Shown here: piece by piece, positions 34,973-45,020 of the stretch
How positions within the stretch are numbered: position 1 is the first letter of the stretch
Layout: each line of letters begins with the position of its first letter
Assembly: GCA_965112735.1 (NCBI GenBank)
Contig: OZ218950.1
Span: 2,790,001 to 2,854,000, forward strand
Length of the DNA stretch: 64,000 nt
DNA from: Phaeosaccion multiseriatum
Lineage: Eukaryota; Ochrophyta, other classes
Direction: 5' to 3'
The notes under the pieces: generated by a model
What the model saw: only the letters and a program-made list of their open reading frames with translations
What the model was told of the DNA's origin: nothing
Databases searched by the model: none
Program-made: the position numbers and the translations under genes

Positions 34973-35318
34973 GCACACACACACGCTTGCTCGCTCACGT
35001 CGAATCTTAAACGCTCTCCTCAACACAACACCCAAGGAGGAGATCCTGGACCAGGGCGCGGAAGCGGTCCTCCGAGTGGCGGGGTCTCACCGAGGAGCCG
35101 TGGATGAGGCCTACGGGGCGCTGAGGGACCTGGGCTGTGAAGCCGCCGTGACCACTCGGACTGTGCATGAGGACGGCTCTGTGCAGGTGGAGCATGGGGT
35201 GCGCGGCTTCGGGGATAAGAAGGCCAACTTCAGCGCCAGCATGGAGGAGAGCGCGAATCTGAAGCAGCGCGTGGCCAGCGAGGCCAAGACACCCGCACAG
35301 CTGGGCTTTCGACTCTGA
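31667..35318 (+). CDS. ARMC6: Armadillo repeat-containing protein 6
   Basis: Nine exons (31667-31919, 32188-32266, 32464-33063, 33253-33489, 33696-34109, 34362-34475, 34681-34759, 34873-34899, 35037-35318) join in phase to 694 residues. The N-terminus carries the ARMC6 signature MARFVSQSTFDGVVQENMDD followed by EALKDAVSQFDSQG. ARM-type helical repeats follow: VLVCEACGTIRSLCMGDD, ARAVVALFRNISGNDAFKT, EHGAATMAAMALRAPLN and LQRQGALCLRNIAARC. The C-terminus ends with ILDQGAEAVLRVAG and ALRDLGCEA, as in animal ARMC6. The family is conserved but its molecular role is poorly defined; ARM repeats usually bind proteins. Exon 8 is only 27 nt. Inserts (Glu/Gly/Ser-rich, about 33840-33970) lengthen it beyond the ~500 residues of animals. 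Confidence 0.93.
34150..34260. repeat. (CT)n tract in ARMC6 intron 5
   Basis: CT dinucleotide repeat within the intron between exons 5 and 6. Confidence 0.85.
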
Positions 35319-35408
35319 CACACTTTCGTGATGTTTCGTCGATAAGTCAATCGTCAATGATTTCCTTGACATACCATTTTTTTTTTACTTTTACGCCCCC
35401 CTCACTCA

Positions 35409-36803
35409 ATGGCGTGCTTCAAGAAGGGCCGACATCTCCTCCTTTCCTCTCTACCTCTCTTGCACTGCTGCACTGGGGGGGTAGAGGGCTTCGCTCTCCA
35501 CACTTGCTCAAGGGTTGCTTTGAGACCTCCTTTCGTCATGGCTGAGGCTGCCACTGAAGGCGCTGCTGCAGGGGAGGATGGGCCATGGGTAACGGTGGGG
35601 GGGGGGAAGGGCAAGCCCGCAGCAGCGCCTTCAGCAGCAGTCGAGGAGGGCCCGCGGGAAACGGTAGGGGGAAGGAAGGCCAAAAAGGCCAAGGTGTGCG
35701 CGGGTAAGGACGAAGAAATCTTAGCCGCAGCACCAGCACCAGCAGCGGGTGCGGTCAGAGAACCCAAAGGCTGGGACTGCGATCTGCCTTCCAGCTATAG
35801 CTATCCGGGGAAGCCGGCTCCAGACCACTTGAACTGGAAGAGTGCCCTTCGAAAGTTTTTGGCCCCCACGTTGGATCAAGAAACGCAGCGGCGCGTCTAC
35901 GTTCAGGACGATACCTGTGTCGTCATATACGACTGCTACCCCAAGGCGAGCCGCCACGTCCTGCTCATGCCTAGACCTGGTTATCTCAACAGAAAGGGGC
36001 CCGGCGATTTGCGATCCAAGGACCTGCCACTGCTCAGGACCCTTCACCGGAAAGGGAGGGAGGTTGCCGACAACTTGAAGAAGGGCTGGGAGAAAGACCA
36101 CGGCAAAGAGTGCATGGTCCGGATCGGTGCGTGTAACAGAGCTCGCTCTGCCCTCTTTGGCACGGGCCCGACCCCACACGGCGACCAAGAAACGCAGACC
36201 ACCCACACACCCTACCCCCCCCCCCCCGCGCGCTTCTTTCATATGCTTGTTTGTATTTGTTTGTTTGTTGCGTGGTGCGCAGGATACCACGGTATTCCTT
36301 CCTTGGAGCCTCTTCATCTCCATATTATCAGCCAGGACTTTGAGGCGTCGGAGTGTGTGAAAAACAAAAAACACATCAGTGAGTTCTCCGCCCCTCCCCG
36401 CCCCTCCCCGTTGTTGTTACTGCTCAGTCACAAGCGCACCTCTCTACCTCAGTGCCAAGCTCCAAAAACACGTTTCGACGGCTGTATTGGCGCTTTTTGT
36501 CTGTTGTTGGCGTGCGCTCCAGCCATCTACTCAACTCCCTCACTCCCCTTTCCCCTCCGTCCCTCTCTTCTCACAGACACCTTCACCACGAGCTTCTTTC
36601 TGGAGGCGGAGCGGGTTGAGCGTGAGCTGGAGCAGCAGGCCTCCTCCTCAGGCAGGCTCCAGCTGTCGCACGACGGCCTCATGGCGCTGGAGAAGCAGGC
36701 CCTGCGGTGCTTCAAGTGCAAGGCTCCGCAGAAGAACCTACCCTCACTCAAGACCCACATGGCTCGCTGCAAGGCCCCTATCCCGCTGAGTCTGGAGGGG
36801 TGA
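35409..36803 (+). CDS. APTX: Aprataxin-like DNA adenylate hydrolase (HIT domain plus zinc finger)
   Basis: Aprataxin removes AMP left on 5' DNA ends after abortive ligation. Three exons (35409-36126, 36283-36378, 36577-36803) join in phase to 346 residues. A start at 35538 (MAEAATEG) is also possible, and the extra 43 residues (MACFKKGRHLL...) could be a targeting peptide. The HIT core includes DDTCVVIYDCYPKASRHVLL, then GYHGIPSLEPLHLHIISQDF with the two active-site His at about 251 and 253. KNKKHI.TFTTSFFLE follows, and a C-terminal C2HC zinc finger (LRCFKCKAPQ...LKTHMARCKAP). The FHA domain of vertebrate aprataxin is absent, as in fungi. An Ala/Gly-rich N-terminal region replaces it. Confidence 0.92.
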   Translation: MACFKKGRHLLLSSLPLLHCCTGGVEGFALHTCSRVALRPPFVMAEAATEGAAAGEDGPWVTVGGGKGKPAAAPSAAVEEGPRETVGGRKAKKAKVCAGKDEEILAAAPAPAAGAVREPKGWDCDLPSSYSYPGKPAPDHLNWKSALRKFLAPTLDQETQRRVYVQDDTCVVIYDCYPKASRHVLLMPRPGYLNRKGPGDLRSKDLPLLRTLHRKGREVADNLKKGWEKDHGKECMVRIGACNRARSALFGTGPTPHGDQETQTTHTPYPPPPARFFHMLVCICLFVAWCAGYHGIPSLEPLHLHIISQDFEASECVKNKKHISEFSAPPRPSPLLLLLSHKRTSLPQCQAPKTRFDGCIGAFCLLLACAPAIYSTPSLPFPLRPSLLTDTFTTSFFLEAERVERELEQQASSSGRLQLSHDGLMALEKQALRCFKCKAPQKNLPSLKTHMARCKAPIPLSLEG

Positions 36804-37119
36804 CAAGGGACCAGGGAGGGCCAGGAGGGCGGGTCTTGCGGCAGCACGCGGAGGACGTTGACTTTGTACGTAGCTTATAGCAGCACTGTGTGGGGAGTTG
36901 AAAATGTATATAGGCCTTTAACCTCACCTGAATAAATCAAAGAAATCGAAAAAAAACAAAACTAGTGTATTTTATTTCTTAAAAAAAAAAGGTGACTGTT
37001 CTTGCACGCACGTAGTCTCTCACTATGAATCGTTTCTCGCAGCGTTACTGACCCCCGTGGATCACTGATTAGTATCGGCCACCCACCTACGTTCTGCACT
37101 CACTCAGAGACTCGCGCAC
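36804..37119. other. 3' UTR / convergent intergenic spacer
   Basis: 316 bp between the aprataxin stop and the stop of the opposing small gene. AATAAA at about 36931 is a good polyadenylation signal for aprataxin, and an A run follows at 36981. Confidence 0.6.
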
Positions 37120-37909
37120 TTAGTTAAGCTCCGTCTCCTCGTCTGAGCTTGAGCTCGAGCCCGAGGACGAAGAAGAGGCGGAGGCGGTCGTCTTGGTGTT
37201 GCCCTTGCCCTTGCCCTTAGGCGCAGCCCGGGACTTGCTGTCGTCATCGGAGCTTGAAGACGAGTTGGCGTCGTCGTCCTCGTCGTTCTCGTCGTCGTCC
37301 TCGTCCTTCTCGTCGTCGTCATCCTCCTCCTCCTCTTCCTCCTCCTCCTCCTCCTCCTCCTCCTCCTCCTCCTCTTCCGCCTCCTCCTCCTCCTCCTCCT
37401 CGTCGTCTTCGAACGGTTCATCGCTGTCGGGAGGAATTGTAGTAGTAACGAAACAAAGGATGAGTAAGAGGTTGTCTGTGACGACGTACGAGAGACGACG
37501 CAAAGGAACAGGGATACAAATCAACTCACCTGTCTTTCACGATGAAGTCGTCGTGACTGTCACATGCTTCATCGGCACAAGACGATGAAGAGGACACGTC
37601 GATAGCGTCGTGCGCGCTCAGGCCCTGGTGGGCGGCGAAGGATTCATCCGAACGTGATATAACGTCCGACATGCAAGACTTCGCGAACAAGGAAGCACAG
37701 GGGAAGTGGAGTAAGTTGGTGCTCCTGCCGTTGGTCTTCGGGCGGCTGAAGGCCATGTCGCCTTCTACAAAGCGCTGTTCACACTCCTCGTACTTGCACG
37801 CTCCTCCAACAGGGGCGGGAACGCCAGGCTTCGCAGCGTGTATCGCGGCCCTGCAGTGGCTGACGTTGGCGTGTAAATGCCTTGCAAGCCCCTTGGTGGT
37901 TGGATGCAT
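37120..37909 (-). CDS. Small zinc-finger protein with long acidic Ser/Asp/Glu tail
   Basis: Two exons (37909-37530, 37423-37120) join in phase to 227 residues. Residues ~40-75 form a probable zinc-binding unit, ACKYEECEQRF.EGDMAFS then LLHFPCASLF: two Cys, a GDMAFS turn, then H-x2-C. This layout resembles PARP-type zinc fingers (C-C-H-C), which bind DNA ends, but the C-x4-C spacing is wider. The second half is Ser-rich, then an unbroken run of about 45 Glu/Asp, then Ser/Asp with a basic patch (SKSRAAPKGKGKGNTKT). An acidic tail of this sort is typical of histone-binding or nucleolar proteins, which is inference. The first exon lies largely inside the left arm of a long inverted repeat, whose right arm holds a second, frame-broken copy of the same coding sequence on the other strand. 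Confidence 0.75.
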
Positions 37910-38249
37910 ACGGAAGAATGCTTGGCTTTTGGTAATGCCCGATAGGCATCCGTGGCACGTGAGAGAGGGGGGTCACGTGCCACGGATGCCTATCGGGCAT
38001 AACCAAAAGCCAAGCATTCTTCAGGATGCATCCAACCACCAAGGGGCTGGCAAGGCATTTACATGCCAACGTCAGCCACTGCAGGGCCGCGATATGCGAA
38101 GCCTGGCGTTCCCGCCCCTGTTGGAGGAGCGTGCAAGTACGAGGAGTGTGAACAGCGCTTTGTAGAAGGCGACATGGCCTTCAGCCGCCCGAAGACCAAC
38201 GGCAGGAGCACCAACTTACTCCACTTCCCCTGTGCTTCCTTGTTCGCGA
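37681..38249. repeat. Near-perfect long inverted repeat (arms 282 and 277 bp, 10-bp spacer)
   Basis: Left arm 37681-37962 and right arm 37973-38249 are reverse complements with five substitutions and one 5-nt indel by my count, about 98 % identical. The spacer is G-rich. Both arms contain the 5' end of the zinc-finger gene, with at least 53 bp upstream of its ATG, arranged head to head. The left copy is intact. The right copy lacks 5 nt (near 38096), which shifts its frame. Two CACGTG G-boxes (37956-37961, 37974-37979) flank the spacer. Confidence 0.95.
37973..38249 (+). pseudogene. Truncated, frame-shifted copy of the zinc-finger gene's 5' exon
   Basis: Reading on the plus strand from the ATG at about 38026, the start matches the intact gene (MHPTTKGLARHLHANVSHCR). 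A 5-nt deletion then shifts the frame. The zinc-finger segment is still legible in another frame (38063-38257) up to ASLF, where homology ends. It lies 169 bp upstream of the aminotransferase start and could be transcribed with that gene's leader. Confidence 0.8.
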
Positions 38250-38417
38250 GGTCATGATTCAATCGTAAGAATACTAAAACCACAGTGGCAAAGGAGAAAA
38301 GGAGAAAAGGGGGAAAAGCACGACAAGAAGCGGGAACTGAAACTGGCGTCACAGCTGGTTCCGGCGTACCAACATGCAATTTTCCCATTTTTGTCTTCTT
38401 CTTCCTTTGCCTCTCTT

Positions 38418-40444
38418 ATGTTCAACCCTCCAGACAGACTCAAGGGCCTCGGCCGTCCGACCGTGTGGGAAGAGTTCACGCCCCTCTCCCGAAAGCACAA
38501 GAGTCACAACCTCGGCCAGGTCAGAGTTTCGTTGAAGGAATAAATGTGTTTTTGGGATACTTAGTCCCTCTCCCCGTTCCTGCGTCTCTCCCCCCTCCCC
38601 GCTAATAGGGATTTCCGGACTGGCCTTGCCCAGACTTCTGCAAAGGTGAGGATGAGAATGATCCAAAAGGAAATATTACTTCTTCCCTCACTTTTTCGCC
38701 CTTTTTGCTCTGCTTCCACGCGCTGCTTCCACAACCTGCAGAGGCCGCGGTCCGAGCCCTGCAGGCGGATTTCAACCAGTATGCTCGTGGCGCAGGCCAC
38801 AATCGTCTGGTGGAGGCTCTCTCTACGCACTACAGCCCGCGCTTTGCCTTGGGACGGCCCATCAAGGCCTTGTCCGAGGTCACGGTCACTGTGGGGTGCT
38901 CGGAGGGGCTCTTTGCGGCCTTCCAAGGTCTGCTGTCACCAGGGGTGAGTGCTGTGGCTGCTGTGGGGCGGGGGACTAGAGGGAACGATTGTTTTCCAGC
39001 TTGCCACTATTCATCCCATCCTGTCCTGCCTCACAAACCACGCGACTCTTTTCTACTCTTGGCTTGTCTCTTGTCGTGCAGGACGAAGGTGAGGCGGGGA
39101 GGGAGCATCTCAACAAGACTCAGGAGCCGACACTCCCTGGAACTCTCTCTGTCTGTCGCTGTCCGTTCTTTCTCGCGTGCTGCTGCTGATGCTATTGACT
39201 GACGAACTGACTGCGGCTTTACTCGGCTTTTGTTGAGATACAGCTTTCGAACTAACTCCCTGTCTGCATCCTCTCCCGTGCATGGCCCTTTGCCCTTTTC
39301 ACCTGCTGGTGGCAGTCATACTGCTGGAGCCGGCCTTCGACATCTACGCCCCGCAAGTGCAGTTGGCAGGCGGAACTTGCACATATGTGCCGCTTCGCCC
39401 CAACCCCGAGGACGGCAGCTGGAGCCTAGACATGAAGGAGCTAGAGGCTGCCATCTCTCCCAGAACGAGGATTATCCTTCTCAATACGCCCCACAACCCC
39501 ACGGGGAAAGTGTTTTCGAAGGAGGAACTCACTCAAATGGCAGAGGTCAGAACAGCATGCTGTATGTAGTACGGGGGGGGGGAGAGTCGGGGCGTGGAAG
39601 GCAAGGCAGTGCATGAACTGGACAAGGCCCTGTGAGGGATAAGGGGCTCACTGAGATTGGTCGGCATTGGTTGGCAATGCACTACCTTGATGTGTGCTCT
39701 CTCTTTCTTTCTCTCTCTCTCTCTCTGCCTCTCTCGTCTCTCCCTCCCTGGCTCTATGTGTTTCTCTCCTCTCCACCTCTCTCTCTCTCTCTCACTCTCC
39801 GCCTGTCTGTCTTTCCCTGCTCGATGGTCACGACTTGAACACCTCAGGTAGTCAAGCGTCATGAGAAACTCGTCGTGGTCACTGACGAGGTGAGAGATGA
39901 CAAAGGCTGCAGTCGAACCCCCCACCACTCCTCCCCAAGGGGTATCTATAGAAGTGAAGAAGAGCGGTTAAGGAAGGGGCGAGCAAATGTAGATTGGTAG
40001 GCGAGGCTTACCAAGGGATGTGGGCTTGCACAGATATGCGTACTTCTTCCTACACCACGGCTGTTTGTCGATATGAGTATGGGGGCTTCCTCCAGCCTTG
40101 GCCATTGCCGTACTCGGTTCCCTCCCTCCCGCCCGCCCGCCCGCCCGCCCACCCATCCTAGCTCACCCATCCACCCAACCACTCATTCACTCGCTCAGGT
40201 GTACGAGAAGATTGTGTTTGACGGACACACACACGTGCACATGGGCTCCATCGAAGGCATGTGGGAAAGGACGCTCACCATCAGCAGCGCGGGGAAGACA
40301 TTTAGCTTGACGGGGTGGAAGGTGGGCTGGGTTATGGGAGGGTCCGCTCTGGTGAAGCAAGTCGCCTCGGTCAATCAGTGGGTGCAGTACAGCGTGGCGA
40401 CGCCGCTTCAGGTACAAACGTAGACGGGGTGGTGGTGGTGGTGG

Positions 40445-40500
<56 letters not shown>

Positions 40501-40502
40501 GC

Positions 40503-40581
<79 letters not shown>

Positions 40582-40584
40582 GGT

Positions 40585-40619
<35 letters not shown>

Positions 40620-40620
40620 G

Positions 40621-40663
<43 letters not shown>

Positions 40664-41465
40664 GTTGTCGTCGTTGGTGGTGGTGTAACTCTGTTGTTGG
40701 TGCTTCCCCCCCCCTCTCTCACCACACGGGAGGAGCTCGACAGCCCCCCCCCCCCACCCCCGAGGAGTGTATCAGTCAACACTTTCCACCTCTTTCTGCT
40801 TCCGAACTTGTCTACGCTCCCACCGCGCGGGCCTTCTTTAATTGCTTTGTGCTCCGCCGCTTTCTCTTCTTTTTGTGTGTGTGTGTGTGTGTGTTTGTTT
40901 GTTTGTTTTGCTGGCTTGTTCTCGTACCGGTTGATTCTTGCAGGAGGCGGTGGCCGAAATTCTAGAAAAGGCAGAGGAGCCGTACGAAGGGCACGCCAGC
41001 TACTACGCCTGGCTCTCGCACACTTACGCGCGGAAACGGTGAGGGTCCGGAGGAGAGGGCCGGGAGTGAGTGAGTGAGCGAGCGAGGGAGTGAGTGAGGG
41101 AGGGAGGGAGTGAGTGAGTGGGTGAGTGAATGAGTGGGTGAGTGAGTGAGAGCGGTGCTGTCCGCGAAGTGGACTATGGGATGGCGTTGCCTGCCTAAAG
41201 CCCCTTTACAGAACACCACGGAGAGCCTCACCGGTTGTGCTTGACGATGGCTGCAATCAGCGCCTCAACACCCCCTCTACCTCTCCTCCTCCTCCTCCTC
41301 CTCCTCCTCCTCCTCCTCCTTCTCCTCCTCCTCCTCCTCCTCCTCCTCCTCCTCCTCCTCCTCCTCCTCCTCCTCCTCCTCCTCCTCCTCCCCCTCCTCC
41401 TCCTGCTACTACAACTGCTGCTGCTCCTTCTACTACTACTACTGCTGCTCCTGCTGCTGCTGCTG

Positions 41466-41500
<35 letters not shown>

Positions 41501-42286
41501 ACTGCTCTCTCTCGTACCCTAGAGACGCGCTGGTGCAGGCTCTGCAGCGGGGTGGTATGCGCCCCCTCGTGCCGGAGGGAGGCATCTTCGTGGTGGCCGA
41601 CACAGAGTCCGTGGGCGATGAGAAGCCCTTCGACGCCCAACAGTGGATGGCAGAGCCGACGGAGGCAAAACCGGAAATGACCAGGGATTGGGCCCTCTGT
41701 AGGTGAGGGGGAGAGGGAGAGAGAGGCAGAGGCAGAGGGGGAGGGAGAGAGGGAGGCAGGGAGGGTAAGGAAGGGAGAGGGAGAGAGAGAGACAGAGAGA
41801 GAGGTAGAGAGAGACAGAGACAGGGAGAGAGAGAGAGGGAGGGCGCGCACGCTCAGGCGAGAGCGGCACACCAGAGGGAGACGGACAGGCAGGCTGGATG
41901 GTGAATTGGCACTAAACTCATGGAGTCCCGCCTCCGTTGTTGTGCATCGCGATCGGCCTGCCTACAGGTGGCTCACGATTGAGAGGTCTGTGACGGCTAT
42001 CCCACCTTCCGCCTTCTACAGCAAGGCCAACGTCTCACTCGCCTCCAATCTCGCCAGGTGAGTGGAGATCTGGACACCATGGGGGGGGGGGGAAGACACG
42101 AAGTGTTGGGTTAGCTTCTTCGCGGGGCTTCTCTTCTCTGTGATGGACCAGCAGGGATGACGAATGCACCACGCACACACCCACACCCACTCCAGGTTCG
42201 CGTTCTGCAAGGACGATGGCACGATTGCAGGCGCGGCGGCTGAGCTGGCGAAGCTTGGCGAAGAAGTCAAGAGCCAGAGGCACTAG
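38418..42286 (+). CDS. Kynurenine--oxoglutarate aminotransferase / cysteine-S-conjugate lyase-like (class I PLP enzyme)
   Basis: Eleven exons (38418-38519, 38609-38645, 38742-38944, 39082-39088, 39316-39545, 39848-39889, 40199-40411, 40944-41038, 41523-41702, 41968-42057, 42196-42286) join in phase to 429 residues, against ~422 in human KYAT1. Key motifs are HNLGQGFPDWPCPDF, NQYARGAGH, VTVGCSEGLFAAFQGL, LNTPHNPTGKVFS, VVTDEVYEKIVFDG and SSAGKTFSLTGWKVGW. Lys at about residue 240 in SSAGK forms the PLP Schiff base, and the Asn of HNPTG binds the cofactor. The enzyme transaminates kynurenine or glutamine-type donors and may cleave Cys S-conjugates. Exon 4 is only 7 nt (codes DE plus one base of V), giving GDEVILLEP as in relatives. 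The true start may lie upstream, in the frame open from 38232. Confidence 0.93.
40430..40685. repeat. (GTT)n microsatellite in KYAT intron 7
   Basis: About 230 bp of nearly pure GTT repeat starting 20 bp after the donor at 40412. The transcript strand would be U/G-rich. Confidence 0.95.
41090..41522. repeat. KYAT intron 8: GAGT/GAGG, (CTC)n and (CTG/CTA)n repeats
   Basis: GTGA/GAGG repeats occur at about 41065-41150, a CTC run at 41281-41402 and a CTG/CTA run at 41405-41505. They lead directly into the acceptor CCCTAG (41522). Confidence 0.9.
41703..41870. repeat. (GA)n/(GGGA)n tract in KYAT intron 9
   Basis: Purine-only GA/GGGA repeat immediately after the exon 9 donor. Confidence 0.8.
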
Positions 42287-43403
42287 GAGGAGGAGGGGTA
42301 GCTAGGGTGGCCGGTAGTGGCAGAGACAGGCGCGAGCAAGCTGAGGACATCCGCCCTCCCCGCCCTCCCCCACTCGAACACTCACCCGTAAGGAGGGGGG
42401 CTGACAGGATCAGGAGCTTCAGCAAGGGTGTGTCCAACGCTCAGTACTTGTACCCAGGTACAGTCCTTGGGGTTGGACATGCATTTTAGAGTATTTCGGA
42501 CGATTTGAGGGTTTCCCCTCACTCGAGTGAGACGACCGGCAGGGCGGTGTGTGATAGCAATGAGCGAGGCAAGTATGGGGCTCCAATCAAGGGGTCGAGA
42601 GAGACAGGGTTAGATATCGGTAAGCCTCGTTGAAGGCTCCTCAGCCAGCCACCAAGGAGTCACTGGTACCCGAGGGGCACACTTCTCCTCGCAGATTGAT
42701 GTCATCGCTCTGTCCATGCATCGAGGGGAGGAGAGGGGAGCTCGCGCATCGCGCAGGGTCTATCAATTTACCTCTCTTACTCACTCACTTTTCGTTCGCG
42801 GGAGTGCTCCGGGGTTGCGCCGAGGCTCCCATCGGCCCCAGGCCAGGTTTCTCTGGCCCCCGGTTGACGGCCCCAGGCCAGGTTTCTCTGGCCCCCGGCC
42901 GGTTGACTCCCAACTCAATCCCAAATGCGAAAATGGGGGCCCGGAAAATTACTCATGGCAAGGGGGTATATTTAGTATTCGGGGGGAGGTGCAGCTCTTG
43001 TTTGTTTCTTGGTGGTCGACACCAGCATCCTATGGTCTTTGTGTTGTGGCTGACACGAAAAAGCCAACTCGGGCCCTTACCCGGTTCGGCTCCGCTGTAC
43101 TCCGCATGCGGAGAAGTGAATTCCGTCGCCATCTGTGAGCAAATTACCAAATTTTCAATGTCAATTTGGACTTTCACCTCTGTTTCCGTCTGTTCAAAGC
43201 GGAGGTGCACATGCACGAATTTCGCGCGCCGTGTGAGGAGCAATTATATTTATATTACTTTGCTTTGCTTTGTGCAGCTCTGCACACAAGGAAAGGGGAG
43301 CATTGGGAAGCACGCAGTACAGAGGACAGCGGCTGCTTAGCCCTTGCGTGTTTTCTTGATTGGCGGGCGTTGTTGGCGGGCGTTGGCGGGAGAGGACGCG
43401 ACG
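42287..43403. other. Intergenic spacer, no supported gene
   Basis: 1.1 kb between the aminotransferase stop and the HSF start. A 30-bp segment (GGCCAGGTTTCTCTGGCCCC) is directly duplicated at about 42840 and 42875. A plus-strand open frame (42630-43340) shows no conserved features. The last ~150 bp are likely HSF promoter or leader. Confidence 0.5.
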
Positions 43404-44599
43404 ATGAAGAAGAGACGCCTGGACGACAAGTTCGTCCAGCAGCCCTCCTTGCCGCAGCCCAGCATGGCGGGGTCGGTCACCTCCTTCGTCAAGAAGCTCT
43501 TCGACATGGTTTCTTCGGAACCTGCGTCCATTATTAGCTTCGTTCCAAGTGAGTAGTTGGAGGCTTCTTGGGCATTTCTCGACGGGACGTGTCGTGGCAC
43601 TGGACTGGCGCGTTTTCTCATTCCTGCCCACCGCTCCTTCCTTCACTGTTCTCGGTGCTGTTCTCGTCGCAGATGGGCTGGCCTTTGAGGTCAAGGACCC
43701 TCGTCGGCTGGAGATGGAGGTGCTTCCAAAGTACTTTCGTCACGCGCGATTCCAGTCTCTGGTTCGACAGGTCGGTGGAAGTATGAGGAAGAATTTCGAG
43801 GGAACGTACCTCCTTTCCCTCTTTCCTCCATATACCGCTGGTGCTGTAGAGAGCAAGCAATGCACGGCAACCTTGTGCGCTGGCTGGTGCCAGCACCAGC
43901 ATGTGACCTGGCTACTGTGGCCGCATTTTCCTTCTTGTTTTTTTCTTTTTCACTTTGTTAAACCTGCTGCGGCTCCTCTTGCTTCCTGCTAACTCCCTTC
44001 TGTTCTGCCCCTCCTCCTCCCTCCCTGCCTCAGCTCAATTTTTACAGCTTCAAGAAGATCAGTAAGGTGCGAAGCATCTGGGCCTACAAGCACGACCTCT
44101 TCCAGCAAAACCAGCCTCACCTCCTCCAGGCTCTGAAGCGCAAGACGAATCAGAATGGAGAGGGGAAGGCCTCGCCGAATTCGAGGCGAGGTAGCAGCAG
44201 CAGCAGCAGCAGCAGCAGTGGCGCTAGAAGCAGCGCCAAGGATGAAGCCCCCCGATTGGCTGCCATGCCTCTTGCTCCCCTTGCAGCGAGGAGCGGCGGC
44301 CGGAGAGGCGACGACTTTGAGCCGGTATGTGGGGGGAGCTTGCAGCCCGCCCCCCGCCCCCCCGTGACGACTCAGATGCAGCAGTATTTCCCTCCTTACC
44401 TCCCACCCTCATGGCCGCGGGATCAGCAGCGTTATGAGCAGCATCATCATCATCATCATCATCATCATCGCCAGCGCAGTCAGCGGCAAGAGCAGCTGGA
44501 CGTGACGCACGACGGAGGCGACTTGGAGCCACCATGGCACTTTCACCGGCATCAGCAACATAAGCAGCAGCACCACCACCACCAGCACCCGCAGCACCT

Positions 44600-44636
<37 letters not shown>

Positions 44637-44860
44637 GAGGAGCGATTCATGCCTGGCCGCATCCCTGTCCCTTCATCCCTGTTGCGCGACGGACAAAGAG
44701 AAGAGCCGCGACCACCACGGCAGTTCCACCACCAGCAGCACGAGCAGCACCATCACCATCACCAGCACCAGCAGCAGCAACGACAACAGCATTTTCACCG
44801 CCAGGAGCAGCACCACCACCACCAACAACAAGAACGTCAACGACGACGACAACAACGACG

Positions 44861-44950
<90 letters not shown>

Positions 44951-44988
44951 GCAGCAACGACAACAACGCCAACAACAACAACAACACC

Positions 44989-45020
<32 letters not shown>

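Noticed and set aside
38059-38388. Minus-strand 109-residue frame over the right arm of the inverted repeat
   Set aside because: It is antisense to the duplicated zinc-finger exon, and its start lies in unrelated sequence.
40408-40782. Poly-Asn/poly-Val frames over the GTT tract
   Set aside because: These are repeat translations inside an intron with well supported flanking exons.
42630-43340. Plus-strand 236-residue open frame between the aminotransferase and HSF genes
   Set aside because: Low-quality composition, contains a direct nucleotide duplication, and no conserved motif or plausible splicing.
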